A DNA stretch of 64,000 nucleotides from Flavobacteriaceae bacterium MAR_2010_188 (lineage in GTDB: Bacteria > Bacteroidota > Bacteroidia > Flavobacteriales > Flavobacteriaceae). Below are positions 54,500 to 63,540 of this stretch, in pieces (position 1 is the stretch's first letter; each line of letters starts with the position of its first letter). A program made the translations under genes and the position numbers. The stretch lies in contig LT629302.1 of NCBI GenBank assembly GCA_900104375.1, positions 1,580,001 through 1,644,000 of the forward strand. Direction: 5' to 3'. The notes below the pieces were generated by a model, which searched no databases, was not told the DNA's origin, and saw nothing but the letters and a program-made list of their open reading frames with translations.

Positions 54500-56926
54500 T
54501 CATATTTTAATTTGAAAGGTTACAAACCAATTTCTAGGTGCGGAGGGAATGATGCCCGGACCAGGATATCCAGTAGCTCTTCTGGTAAAATAAGAATTAT
54601 CAAGAATGTTATTGATACCTGTTTCTAGTTTTAAACGTTTATAGGAATATGACAAAGACACGTCGAGAATATCGTAACTGGGAATCTCTCCAATTACACC
54701 ACTAAGATTGGCGGCTTGGGAATTGGTGGCATCTGTAAATTGTTGGGAAAGATAGGTGTATTGAACATTTGCCATAAGATTTTTATATCCTAATCTCAAA
54801 CCAGTTTTTATGTTTACATCTGGAACAAATTCTACCTGATTTCCTTCAACACCTTGTTGTTCAGATGCTGTATATTCTGAAGTAATAAATGAAGAGTTGA
54901 TAAAATAATTCAAGTTGAAAGCATTATTCAAGTGTAAAATTTTCTTCAGATTGAAATCAAAAAGAGATTCAATTCCATATAATACTGCGTCACCTACGTT
55001 ACCACGTTCGCTGATCACACGTCCGTCCGGAAGTCCTTTCTGCACAAATCCAATCCTTCCATTATAAAATAATCCGAAAAGACCGAAGTCATAGGAGATG
55101 GCATTTTGGAAATTACCCCTAAAGCCCAAGTCTGCGGTAAATCCTCTTTCGTCAGTAATATCTGGATTTATGGCAAATGCTGGATTATTAATATTGATAT
55201 CCGAATAGGTTACCGAGCGGTAATTTTGAGAAATGTTGCCATAAACTTCAAAGGCAGTTGAAGGTTTGTAACTCAAGCCCAATCCCAAAAGCACAAAGGA
55301 GCGTTCAAAATCACGATTGTCTTCCACAGTCTCTTCAAAAATCACGTTTCCAGCGGCATCGGTATTGATTCGTTTATAAAAACCTTCACTTTGGGTTTTA
55401 ATATATTCAAATCTGAAACCAGGTGTGATAGAAAATTTATCAGTTGCATACAGAATGTTCTCACCAAAAACGGCCACATTCAAATTGGGAAAATCGAAAT
55501 TGGATTGACTTGGATAATTGGGAAACCTTTCGGATCGCAACTCAAAATCTGGTCCACTGCCATCGCTTCCTGGACCTTGTTGTTCGGAATTGTTAGCCCG
55601 ATAGAATTTAGTTCCCAAAAGAAATGTGGAGGCTTTATCATAAAGATCATATTTACTCAATATTCGGGCTTCCAATCCATAATTTTTAAAATCGCCTTTA
55701 ATCAAATCACGTTCAGTATCCGGATCAATTTGGTCTACGCGATTGGTTCTGAATCCCAAGGCGTAACGGGAGGCATTCAAACCAAAGGCATTAAAACTGA
55801 AATTGGTCTGTTCAGAAAATTTGTGGTCAAATTTAAAATGGTACAACAACCAATCCACCTGAAACCAATTTCTTGCCCTGTTACTTTGGTATGGGTCTTC
55901 TTCGAACATTTGGTCGGTCAATCCCCCACCCTGTTGTGCTAAATAACGCAAATACGTCAATTCTCCGGTAAGGGATGTTCTTTCGTTAAATTGATATCCT
56001 ATGTGTGCGAAGGCATTTTTTGATTCAAATTCTGAATTAGGACGGAAACCATCACCTTTTTTATAATTGAAATAACTGTAATAACTCCATTTGTCTTTTG
56101 TGCCGCTAATACTCGTAAAGTTGGTGTACAGACCAAAACTTCCAATAGTATTTCTTGTAATGAGTTCAAATGATCTGTCAGTAGTTGGTTCTTTAGTCTT
56201 AAAGTTGATCAACCCGCCAAATTGGGTACCATACTGTAATGAAGCAGCCCCGCGGATGATTTGTATTTCCTTAAGACCTTCTGCTGCTGGCGTGTAATAA
56301 CTCTCAGGGTATCCCAATACATCTGCACTGATGTCGTAACCATTTTGTCTGGTATTGAAATTGGCAGTTCGGTTTGGATCTAAGCCACGGCCACCAACAT
56401 TGAGCTGTAATCCGGCATCATCATTCTGGTAAATGTTTAGTCCCGCTACCTGGCTGTATATTTGTCTCGCATTGTTAGTGGCCAAATTTGCCATTGATTG
56501 TTCCACTAAAACTACTTCTGTTTTTTTACCTGCAAAAATCGAAGTCCCCTCTACATCCGCTAAGCGCGATAGCTCAAAAATCTTGCTTTTTCTTGCGTAA
56601 ATTTCGACTTCTGATAAGTTGATGCCCAATTCGTCTAAGGCTACATTCAATGAAGTCGATTGACCTACTTCAAGGGGAATTTCTTTCACCTCGAATTCGT
56701 ACGAAAAAAAAACAATCGTAAATTTTACCTTGGAAGTCTGAAATTTATAAAATCCCAACTCATCTGTTTTTGCTAATAGGCCCGAAAGTTTGTCATATAC
56801 TTCAACATTCGCAATTGGTTGTTGTGTTTGGGAATTAGTAACAATCCCTGATATAATGTTCTGTGAAATTGCAGAGACACTGATCAGCAAAACAAAAATT
56901 AGTCTACAATCCTTTAATCTTATCAT
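54500..56926 (-). CDS. TonB-dependent outer-membrane receptor
   Basis: 808 aa. Signal peptide to about residue 21. A carboxypeptidase-regulatory-like domain (22-100: IISGIVTNSQTQQPIANVEVYD) precedes the plug (about 120-240, with VGGRGLDPNRTANFNTRQNG and IQIIRGAASLQYGTQFGGLINF) and a 22-strand barrel ending in RNWFVTFQIKI. No SusD partner follows, so this is not a polysaccharide locus. The start overlaps the HTTM gene by 23 bp. Last gene of the four-gene operon; the ligand is inferred to be an iron or other metal complex from the imelysin neighbour. Confidence 0.93.
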   Translation of the reverse strand: MIRLKDCRLIFVLLISVSAISQNIISGIVTNSQTQQPIANVEVYDKLSGLLAKTDELGFYKFQTSKVKFTIVFFSYEFEVKEIPLEVGQSTSLNVALDELGINLSEVEIYARKSKIFELSRLADVEGTSIFAGKKTEVVLVEQSMANLATNNARQIYSQVAGLNIYQNDDAGLQLNVGGRGLDPNRTANFNTRQNGYDISADVLGYPESYYTPAAEGLKEIQIIRGAASLQYGTQFGGLINFKTKEPTTDRSFELITRNTIGSFGLYTNFTSISGTKDKWSYYSYFNYKKGDGFRPNSEFESKNAFAHIGYQFNERTSLTGELTYLRYLAQQGGGLTDQMFEEDPYQSNRARNWFQVDWLLYHFKFDHKFSEQTNFSFNAFGLNASRYALGFRTNRVDQIDPDTERDLIKGDFKNYGLEARILSKYDLYDKASTFLLGTKFYRANNSEQQGPGSDGSGPDFELRSERFPNYPSQSNFDFPNLNVAVFGENILYATDKFSITPGFRFEYIKTQSEGFYKRINTDAAGNVIFEETVEDNRDFERSFVLLGLGLSYKPSTAFEVYGNISQNYRSVTYSDININNPAFAINPDITDERGFTADLGFRGNFQNAISYDFGLFGLFYNGRIGFVQKGLPDGRVISERGNVGDAVLYGIESLFDFNLKKILHLNNAFNLNYFINSSFITSEYTASEQQGVEGNQVEFVPDVNIKTGLRLGYKNLMANVQYTYLSQQFTDATNSQAANLSGVIGEIPSYDILDVSLSYSYKRLKLETGINNILDNSYFTRRATGYPGPGIIPSAPRNWFVTFQIKI

Positions 56927-58268
56927 TGAATGGTAATATCCAGTCTTTAGGCTGAAATGATTCTTTAAGTTTATATAAATCTACCGTGTTATCTATATAC
57001 GGTCTGCTCAATCTGCCATTGAGTGCGACATAACTTTCGGCGAATACCTGAACATTTTTATGTCCTTGGCTTTTAAAATGGTCGCCTACATAATGTGCAT
57101 ACTCCAATATAAAATCAGGCTGAAAACCCATTTGCTTCTCTTGCAAGGTTGTCAGAAAATCGGAATTATCAACCAAAAAACCTTGTCCTGTTTCCTTGTC
57201 CACAACCTTTAAAGTAGTATAACCCATTTTTTCCATCAACATAACACGCCAGGAAAATCGGTACCCTTCTTCGGTCCAGAACAATTCGTTGGGATATAAT
57301 AAATAGCGAAATGGAAAGCATAACTGAATGATAAAAAATAATGTGATAATGGGTAAAACTAATTTTGGAGCTTTATAGTTATATGTTTTTTCTTCAAATT
57401 TAAAAGAATTGAATTTTAAAGGTTTTAATATAAATCTGAAGAATTTTATGAGGCGTTCGTGCACATCGGAGTCAAAAAATATGAGTGCAGCCCCAATCAT
57501 AACATAAGGAAACATACCAATCGGGAACAATACTCTTGTAAAAACATGAAAAAAGATTACTAATGCGAAAGCAAACCAACGGGTTCGTTTATAAAGCAGT
57601 AAAAACGGAATGCTCAGGTCATAGATCATACCCGACCAACTCATGGCAAAATGGAACCATTCCTGTTGCATAAAGGAATTACCGAGAAATGGCAAATCGT
57701 ATTTGGAAGGCAGCCAAATTTTTAGGGGCATGGCTCTGAACAGCCAATCTGAATTTAATTTAGCAAGTCCGGCATACACATATACGATTCCTACCAATAG
57801 TTTAATACAATCAATTGTCCATTTGGGAATTGAAGAATATTTTTTCTTTTTAAGCAGATTATCTACCGAGAAATAAGCGTTTGCAGGTAAAAAAATCATC
57901 AAAAAGCTCAGCACACTTACAAAGTAATAATGATTGAGATAAGTGGTTTTATCCATGAGCTCAATGTAAGTAAAGCTCAAAAAGAAGGTGATTATGGCGA
58001 TGCGATATTTCAGGCCAATTGCAACTAAAAATGCTGACATCGCACAGACGGCAAAAATAAGATATGTGTAATTTCCTATAGGCTTGACCCAATGGAAACC
58101 ATAATAAGAAAAATGAAACTGGGGTTGAATATACAAGGATTCTATCCAACCATGTGCCCAAAAGCGCACTATGCTGATAAGCATCATAAAACCAAAACAA
58201 AACCGGAATACCGCCAAAGGTGCGGGATTTGTTTCCCTTTTAAGATATGTATTAAGGATGTAGTCCAT
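56904..58268 (-). CDS. HTTM-domain membrane protein (vitamin-K carboxylase-like)
   Basis: 454 aa with about ten hydrophobic helices (for example 15-40, 68-88, 108-130, 150-170, 215-260, 330-345). It belongs to the HTTM family, related to the membrane part of gamma-glutamyl carboxylase: PAPLAVFRFCFGFMMLISIVRFW, KTTYLNHYYFVSVLSFLMIFLPAN, and a C-terminal soluble part. The bacterial reaction is unknown. Position between the imelysin and receptor genes suggests a part in the same uptake system. Confidence 0.85.
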   Translation of the reverse strand: MDYILNTYLKRETNPAPLAVFRFCFGFMMLISIVRFWAHGWIESLYIQPQFHFSYYGFHWVKPIGNYTYLIFAVCAMSAFLVAIGLKYRIAIITFFLSFTYIELMDKTTYLNHYYFVSVLSFLMIFLPANAYFSVDNLLKKKKYSSIPKWTIDCIKLLVGIVYVYAGLAKLNSDWLFRAMPLKIWLPSKYDLPFLGNSFMQQEWFHFAMSWSGMIYDLSIPFLLLYKRTRWFAFALVIFFHVFTRVLFPIGMFPYVMIGAALIFFDSDVHERLIKFFRFILKPLKFNSFKFEEKTYNYKAPKLVLPIITLFFIIQLCFPFRYLLYPNELFWTEEGYRFSWRVMLMEKMGYTTLKVVDKETGQGFLVDNSDFLTTLQEKQMGFQPDFILEYAHYVGDHFKSQGHKNVQVFAESYVALNGRLSRPYIDNTVDLYKLKESFQPKDWILPFNDKIKGL

Positions 58269-58333
58269 GAAACCAAAAAAAGATTCCTTAAAGCATTTAA
58301 AGAATATTCCTTCTCAATTATTTATGTTGAAAA

Positions 58334-59446
58334 TTAATCGCCATCTGCATCCACATAATCCACACTTATATTAAAAGCCTGAACCATATCTACTTTTAGG
58401 TAGACCAACGCCCGTTGAAGCGCATCATAAGCATCTGTCATTTTAGAATTATCAGTAATAATTTGCTGATAAAAATTGCTGTCTAAGTCTTGAATTGAAC
58501 TCCTTGCAACGTTGAACTGATTGTTAATGGCCAAACTAACGCTCTGTCCATTACTACTGACATTTAAAAAATCTAAATAAGTTTTAAAACTGGCTCCAGT
58601 CTGTGATCCATTAAATGCTTTTCCATTAAATACATCCTGTACGGCATTCAAGGCCTCCAATGCAAGAAGTTTGGAAATTTCTTGATTATAAAAAGCTTCT
58701 ACTTTTTCAGGTAATTGGGTTGTCGAAAATACGCCGGCTGGAATCCCGAACTTATTCGCACGCAATCCTTTTTCGTAATAAAATATAAAGTCATTTACAA
58801 ATTTATTCAGGGAGCTTGTGGCTGTATTTTCGGCAGAAGCAACAAATTGGTCTCGATACCCTGTAGTCCAATCCGTAATGACCTGTTGTGTCAATCGATC
58901 CATTTGATCAACAACATTTGTCAAATAATCTTTATAACCTTGTGCATTGGCGTCTGTAGAATATTTAGTCAAGATGCCTGAATCATCAGGAGCAACACCA
59001 TATAATAAATAATCCAATGCCGGGAAACCTTGAGCATCATGATAGTTAGATGAATTCAAATCATAAGTTCCCGAATTAACCCCAGCTTCTATATCAGAAA
59101 TCGTTACAGGATAGATGTTCATGAAGAAATAATATTGATTCAACTCTTCAGCTTTACCAATATTAAACATTTCAACATGTTGCCATGCTTTATATGCAGT
59201 TAACCAACTAGTTCTGGCTGCGTTTAAATTGGATTGGGTCGGGTCAGTAGTAAAAGTTTGGGCCGACATTTTTAAGGCCGACATTTTTTGTCCAAAGTCC
59301 TGTAATTTTGGAATAATGATATTATCGGCCAAATTGACCAATAAATCCGAACGGCTGAAATCGTCTATCGTGCCTTCCGACTGATCATCAGCAGAACATG
59401 CCAAAATCAGCGCCAAGATGGATACTATAAATATTTTTTTGATCAT
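58334..59446 (-). CDS. Imelysin-family lipoprotein
   Basis: 370 aa from MIKKIFIVSILALILAC, a lipobox ending at C17; the 12 residues upstream in the frame are ignored. Imelysin (IrpA/ICMP-like) proteins are helical and linked to iron uptake. The segment TSWLTAYKAWQHVEMFNIGK and the later GFPALDYLLYG match the family. The usual GxHxxE motif reads G-F-P-A-L-D, lacking both His and Glu. It lies 42 nt after the DUF4856 gene and 65 nt before HTTM. Confidence 0.88.
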   Translation of the reverse strand: MIKKIFIVSILALILACSADDQSEGTIDDFSRSDLLVNLADNIIIPKLQDFGQKMSALKMSAQTFTTDPTQSNLNAARTSWLTAYKAWQHVEMFNIGKAEELNQYYFFMNIYPVTISDIEAGVNSGTYDLNSSNYHDAQGFPALDYLLYGVAPDDSGILTKYSTDANAQGYKDYLTNVVDQMDRLTQQVITDWTTGYRDQFVASAENTATSSLNKFVNDFIFYYEKGLRANKFGIPAGVFSTTQLPEKVEAFYNQEISKLLALEALNAVQDVFNGKAFNGSQTGASFKTYLDFLNVSSNGQSVSLAINNQFNVARSSIQDLDSNFYQQIITDNSKMTDAYDALQRALVYLKVDMVQAFNISVDYVDADGD

Positions 59447-59488
59447 TTTACTCCGTGTTTTTTTTATAAAAATTTCAAACATCCATAA

Positions 59489-60694
59489 TTAATCGGCTGC
59501 CGCTTCAACTGTGAATCCAAACCTCGCGGCGATTTCTTCAGATATAATATCGAGTGTTTCTACAGATACATCCCAGAAGCCATTATCTTCCATCAATTCT
59601 GTTAAAAAGGAATTGACTTCTTCATGTGAAAAATAGGGGACATCAGTATTTGGTTTTCTTGTAAACTGAAGGCTATTGATAAATCCAAAACCTTCGGATA
59701 ATTGATGAAAAGCACTTGCCATATCATTTTCTGCCAATCTGGATTTTCCAGCCTGTAAATAATGGACCGCTCTTACAGCAATCACTTTTGAAATATTTTC
59801 TCTGATAATTTGCACTTGTGCATCCCGAACTTCATAATTTTTTGCAACTATTGCGGCTCTCCCTAATTTAAAGGCATCATAAACCGCTGAGGCTGTACCA
59901 GTAAAATCTTCATCTTCATCTACTTGGTTCAAATAAGTATTTAAAAAGCTATCAGCACCTAAAACCGGTACGTCCGGATTATCTTCATTTCCATATAAGT
60001 ATCCATAAGCTTCATCCCATTTATGCTCCATAGTGGTATAAGGCATTCCTTCTTCAACTACGTTATTATTGTTATTTTCAATGTTAGAACCTTCATCCAA
60101 AATAGAGGTGCTCAGGTAATTATTTAGCATTTGGTCTGCCATTAAACCACCTATCAATGTCTTTGCAAATGCTTGATTTAATTCCAGCCCTTTGGCGTTA
60201 ACATATCTAATGGAACCTCCACCACTTTGTTGTAATTGACCCGCTGAACCAGGGATTGCGGTGATTTCCCAATTGACAAAAACCAAATTGGCTTGATATG
60301 TAATCCATCCATCCATCGTGCTTTTTATGCTATTGGATACAGTTGTATTGGCAGAAAAATAATCCTTTGAAGCTGCCACTTTACTTCGTATGCTCTTATC
60401 GGATGAATTTAAGTTAAGTTCAGAAAAATCATTCTCATTCTGAACGTGAGCAAACATATTTTGCAATTCTGTCGCAGATTTAGAGTTGTCCATTAACGCG
60501 ACGTTCAATTCTTGGGCCATTTGAATTCTCGTGGTTTGTCCTTCAAAGTTTACTGTAGAACTACCGTTTCTAGTAAATTGGTAGGTTATTGGAGCTTCGA
60601 CTTGATCGACCAAATTAATACTGTCGTCATCATTAGAGCAAGATGTTAGTATTGCTAAGATTAAGCATGAGGAGATTAAAACATTCTTCATCAC
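59489..60694 (-). CDS. DUF4856-family lipoprotein
   Basis: 401 aa. Lipobox LAILTSCSNDDDS gives a lipoprotein. The rest is largely helical, with blocks YQFTRNGSSTVNFEGQTTRIQMAQEL, MPYTTMEHKWDEAYGYLYGNEDNPD and FHQLSEGFGFINSLQF; these fit DUF4856, a family that recurs beside imelysins in Bacteroidota. First gene of the operon, behind a promoter flanked by two palindromes. Function unknown; metal binding or delivery in the periplasm is an inference from context. Confidence 0.85.
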   Translation of the reverse strand: MMKNVLISSCLILAILTSCSNDDDSINLVDQVEAPITYQFTRNGSSTVNFEGQTTRIQMAQELNVALMDNSKSATELQNMFAHVQNENDFSELNLNSSDKSIRSKVAASKDYFSANTTVSNSIKSTMDGWITYQANLVFVNWEITAIPGSAGQLQQSGGGSIRYVNAKGLELNQAFAKTLIGGLMADQMLNNYLSTSILDEGSNIENNNNNVVEEGMPYTTMEHKWDEAYGYLYGNEDNPDVPVLGADSFLNTYLNQVDEDEDFTGTASAVYDAFKLGRAAIVAKNYEVRDAQVQIIRENISKVIAVRAVHYLQAGKSRLAENDMASAFHQLSEGFGFINSLQFTRKPNTDVPYFSHEEVNSFLTELMEDNGFWDVSVETLDIISEEIAARFGFTVEAAAD

Positions 60695-60705
60695 TTATTA
60701 TTTTT

Positions 60706-60724
60706 ATTTAGATTAATTATAAAT
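60706..60724. promoter_or_regulatory. 19-bp palindrome, downstream copy (putative Fur-type operator)
   Basis: ATTTAGATTAATTATAAAT, an imperfect dyad covering about +4 to +22 of the predicted transcript. It differs by one base from the copy at 60766-60784. Confidence 0.6.
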
Positions 60725-60731
60725 AGAGACG

Positions 60732-60761
60732 CAAAATTATAAATACTTCAGTAAAATCCAA
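60732..60761 (-). promoter_or_regulatory. Promoter of the DUF4856-imelysin-HTTM-receptor operon
   Basis: TTG (60761 to 60759), exactly 19 nt, TAATTTTG (60739 to 60732). Start of transcription near 60728, 34 nt before the ATG. Confidence 0.75.
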
Positions 60762-60765
60762 GCCT

Positions 60766-60784
60766 ATTTAGAATAATTATAAAT
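60766..60784. promoter_or_regulatory. 19-bp palindrome, upstream copy (putative Fur-type operator)
   Basis: ATTTAGAATAATTATAAAT, lying just upstream of the -33 element, 60 bp from the other copy. The 19-bp size and AT-rich dyad resemble Fur boxes; the assignment is inferred. Confidence 0.6.
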
Positions 60785-60801
60785 TATTTTTTGATCTATT
60801 G

Positions 60802-61665
60802 TTAGTGATAGATGGAGAAGATTTTAGTAGCTTCATTATAAGCACTTTCAAAGCTTAAAGCATCCAGATTATTTCGCTTTTGGGTTGTGAAGTAAGACAA
60901 TAATTTTTCGGTTGGCATATTTCCCGTTAGCTCATCCTTTGCCATGGGACAGCCACCAAAACCTTGGATGGCGCCGTCAAAACGGGTGCACCCTGCTTTA
61001 TAGGCGGCATCAACCTTTTCAAACCAAGTTGTTGGTGTAGTATGCAAGTGTGCGCCAAATTCTATATTCGGATATTTCGGGATTAAATTTGAAAAGAGAT
61101 AATCGATGCTTTCGGGTTCTGAACTTCCTATTGTATCACTTAAAGAAAGAATCTTTACCCCCATTTTATTCAACCTTTCGGTCCAATTGCCAACCACATC
61201 TACATTCCACGGATCTCCGTAAGGATTTCCAAACCCCATTGAAATATAGACTACGACTTCCTTATTCGATTTATCTGCCACTTCAAGAATCTCACCGAGT
61301 GTCAGTACTGATTGGGCAATTGTTTTATGCGTATTTCGCATTTGAAAGTTTTCGGAAATAGAAAAAGGATATCCTAAATAATCTATTTCTTTAAATTTTG
61401 AAGCTTCTTCCGCCCCTCTCGTATTAGCAACAATTGCTAATAATTTACTGCTGGTTTTTGAAAGGTCGAGTTTAGAAAGAACTTCTGCGGTATCTACCAT
61501 TTGCGGAATTGCTTTCGGGGAAACAAAACTTCCAAAATCGATTGAATCAAAACCAATACGCAGCAAAGATTGAATGTATGCCACCTTTTTATCTGTAGGT
61601 ATGAAGTTCTTAATGCCCTGCATGGCATCTCTAGGACATTCAATAATTTTAATGGCAGGCTTCAT
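60802..61665 (-). CDS. Hydroxymethylglutaryl-CoA lyase-like enzyme
   Basis: 287 aa from MKPAIKIIECPRDAMQG; the longer frame would begin inside the -7 box. HMG-CoA lyases split HMG-CoA into acetoacetate and acetyl-CoA in leucine breakdown. The catalytic Arg-Asp pair (CPRDAMQ), the metal-binding H-x-H (GAHLHTTPTTW) and the active-site Cys loop (GFGGCPMAKDELTGN) are present. Related DRE-TIM aldolases cannot be excluded. No leucine-pathway gene is adjacent. Confidence 0.88.
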   Translation of the reverse strand: MKPAIKIIECPRDAMQGIKNFIPTDKKVAYIQSLLRIGFDSIDFGSFVSPKAIPQMVDTAEVLSKLDLSKTSSKLLAIVANTRGAEEASKFKEIDYLGYPFSISENFQMRNTHKTIAQSVLTLGEILEVADKSNKEVVVYISMGFGNPYGDPWNVDVVGNWTERLNKMGVKILSLSDTIGSSEPESIDYLFSNLIPKYPNIEFGAHLHTTPTTWFEKVDAAYKAGCTRFDGAIQGFGGCPMAKDELTGNMPTEKLLSYFTTQKRNNLDALSFESAYNEATKIFSIYH

Positions 61666-61683
61666 AGAGAATTTACTTGACCT

Positions 61684-61691
61684 CAAAAGTA
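61684..61691 (-). promoter_or_regulatory. -7 promoter box of the HMG-CoA lyase gene
   Basis: TACTTTTG on the minus strand (61691 to 61684); predicted leader about 15 nt, which supports the ATG at 61665. Confidence 0.45.
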
Positions 61692-61756
61692 CTATTATTT
61701 TTTAACGGAATGAGGATTTGAGAGGGTCGGAAGCTCTCTTCAAAATAAATAAAAAT

Positions 61757-62374
61757 CTATAATAATATGATTATCGCAATAGCGATAAAAACTACTATTT
61801 GTAACCACTTCAAAACCAAAGAAATCTTTTTATTCGTTTTAAGATATTCAGAAATATAACCTGAGAGCACCGCAATTAACCCGAAAATAATAAAAGAAAC
61901 TAAAATAAAGATAAAGCCCAAAACATAGAATTGCGTTACGGTACTAATGGTTTTACTGTAAAGAAATCCAGGGAAGAGAGCCAGAAAAAAAATGGAAACT
62001 TTTGGATTAATCACGTTCATCACAAAACCTTGTTTAAACAAACTCCATTTGCTCTTTTTATTCACTGAAGTATTATTCATTAAATCGGCCGGCGGTTCAC
62101 GATAAACGCGGTAAGCTAGATACAATAAGTAAAGCGCACCAAGAATTCTAAGAATAAGGAAAAGGGTTTCATTTTCTCGGATAATAAGAGATACCCCGTA
62201 AGCAATCAAAGTAGTGTGGACCAAGCATCCGGTCATGAGGCCCGCAACAGTTGCCAGACCGTAGCTTACACCATTCACTAAGCTCTGCATCAATACATAG
62301 ATATTGTCTGGCCCCGGTGAAATTGCTAAAGCCGCTACCGCGAATGCAAATGATATAAGGATTTCAGTATTCAA
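61757..62374 (-). CDS. LysE-family amino-acid/metabolite exporter
   Basis: 205 aa, six membrane helices. The family start FAVAALAISPGPDNIYVLMQSLVNG and GFVMNVINPKVSIFFLALFPGFL are diagnostic of the LysE/RhtB family. The substrate is unknown. It starts 22 nt after the pyrD stop, so it is probably cotranscribed with pyrD. Confidence 0.9.
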   Translation of the reverse strand: MNTEILISFAFAVAALAISPGPDNIYVLMQSLVNGVSYGLATVAGLMTGCLVHTTLIAYGVSLIIRENETLFLILRILGALYLLYLAYRVYREPPADLMNNTSVNKKSKWSLFKQGFVMNVINPKVSIFFLALFPGFLYSKTISTVTQFYVLGFIFILVSFIIFGLIAVLSGYISEYLKTNKKISLVLKWLQIVVFIAIAIIILL

Positions 62375-62396
62375 GTATAAGTGTGTTTCTGTAAGC

Positions 62397-63434
62397 TTAA
62401 CTCCTTCTAAGAATCTCTTGATTTATTTCTTTGATAAGTTGCGGACCTTCATAAATAAAACCGGTATAAAGCTGAACCAAATCGGCCCCGGCTTCCAGTT
62501 TTTCGATTGCATCCTGCGCAGAATGTATCCCACCTACTCCAACTATTGGAAACGCTTTTTTACTCTTTTCAGAAAGATATCGGATTACCTCCGTAGAACG
62601 ATTGGTTAATGGCCTCCCGCTTAAACCGCCGATTTCCTGATTGTTTTCAGATTGTAATCCTTCTCTCGAAATTGTAGTATTCGTAGCAATAACTCCAGCT
62701 ATTTTTGTTTCTAGGACTATTTCAATTATATCATTTAATTGGTCAGTGGTCAGGTCTGGAGCAATTTTCAACAAAATTGGCTTTGGCTTTTTTTGTCCGC
62801 TTTTATTGGAAATATTGGCAGCCTCCTGCTTAAGTGTAACAAGCAGTTTCTTTAGTGGCTCTTTCTCTTGTAATTCGCGAAGATTCGGAGTGTTTGGAGA
62901 ACTCACATTTACTACAAAATAGTCCACATAGTCATAAAGCTTAGCCAAGCATATTTTATAATCATCTACCGCGTTTTCATTAGGAGTGATTTTATTCTTA
63001 CCGATATTTCCGCCAATAAGGACATTTTCATTTTTTCGCAATCTTTCAACCGCCTCGTCTACTCCGCCGTTATTAAAACCCATTCGGTTAATTATGGCGC
63101 TATCATTCAATAATCGAAAAAGTCGCTTTTTAGGATTTCCAGGTTGGGCAACCGGGGTAAGAGTTCCAATCTCTATAAATCCAAATCCGAGATTATTCAA
63201 CTCGTTGAACAACTTGGCGTCCTTATCAAATCCGGCGGCGAGTCCGACGGGATTTTTAAATTTCAACCCGAATAGATTTCTTTCTAATCGCCTATCCTCT
63301 ACTGTATATAAAGAGCGAAATAGCTGTGGAATACCGGGAATCTTATTCAAAAAGGCTAAAAGCTTAAAAGTAAAATGATGTACAGATTCTGGATCGAATA
63401 AAAATAGTATAGGTCTGATTAAATTTTTGTACAT
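62397..63434 (-). CDS. pyrD: Dihydroorotate dehydrogenase (quinone), class 2
   Basis: 345 aa from [21 protein letters not shown]. The N-terminal helical membrane-binding extension (about 1-40) marks the class 2, quinone-linked enzyme. It oxidises dihydroorotate to orotate in pyrimidine synthesis. FMN-site blocks are [35 protein letters not shown], the catalytic Ser in [15 protein letters not shown], and GGLSGRPL. The ATG at 63455 is rejected because it falls within the -7 box. Confidence 0.95.
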   Translation of the reverse strand: MYKNLIRPILFLFDPESVHHFTFKLLAFLNKIPGIPQLFRSLYTVEDRRLERNLFGLKFKNPVGLAAGFDKDAKLFNELNNLGFGFIEIGTLTPVAQPGNPKKRLFRLLNDSAIINRMGFNNGGVDEAVERLRKNENVLIGGNIGKNKITPNENAVDDYKICLAKLYDYVDYFVVNVSSPNTPNLRELQEKEPLKKLLVTLKQEAANISNKSGQKKPKPILLKIAPDLTTDQLNDIIEIVLETKIAGVIATNTTISREGLQSENNQEIGGLSGRPLTNRSTEVIRYLSEKSKKAFPIVGVGGIHSAQDAIEKLEAGADLVQLYTGFIYEGPQLIKEINQEILRRS

Positions 63435-63452
63435 CGGTTGCGGTAGTAGTGG

Positions 63453-63460
63453 CAAAAATA
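63453..63460 (-). promoter_or_regulatory. -7 promoter box of pyrD
   Basis: TATTTTTG on the minus strand (63460 to 63453); predicted leader about 15 nt before the ATG at 63434. Confidence 0.5.
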
Positions 63461-63540
63461 GGATTCATTTATTCAAATTTAAAGCGAAACATTTTAAATT
63501 GTTTTAATTTTATGGTTCAACTATAATCAATAGCAAGTAT

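Noticed and set aside
54500-56926. SusC/SusD polysaccharide utilisation locus
   Set aside because: There is no SusD partner or glycoside hydrolase; neighbours are imelysin, DUF4856 and HTTM genes.
63434-63455. Longer N-terminus of PyrD
   Set aside because: The upstream ATG falls in the -7 promoter box; the family start is [11 protein letters not shown].
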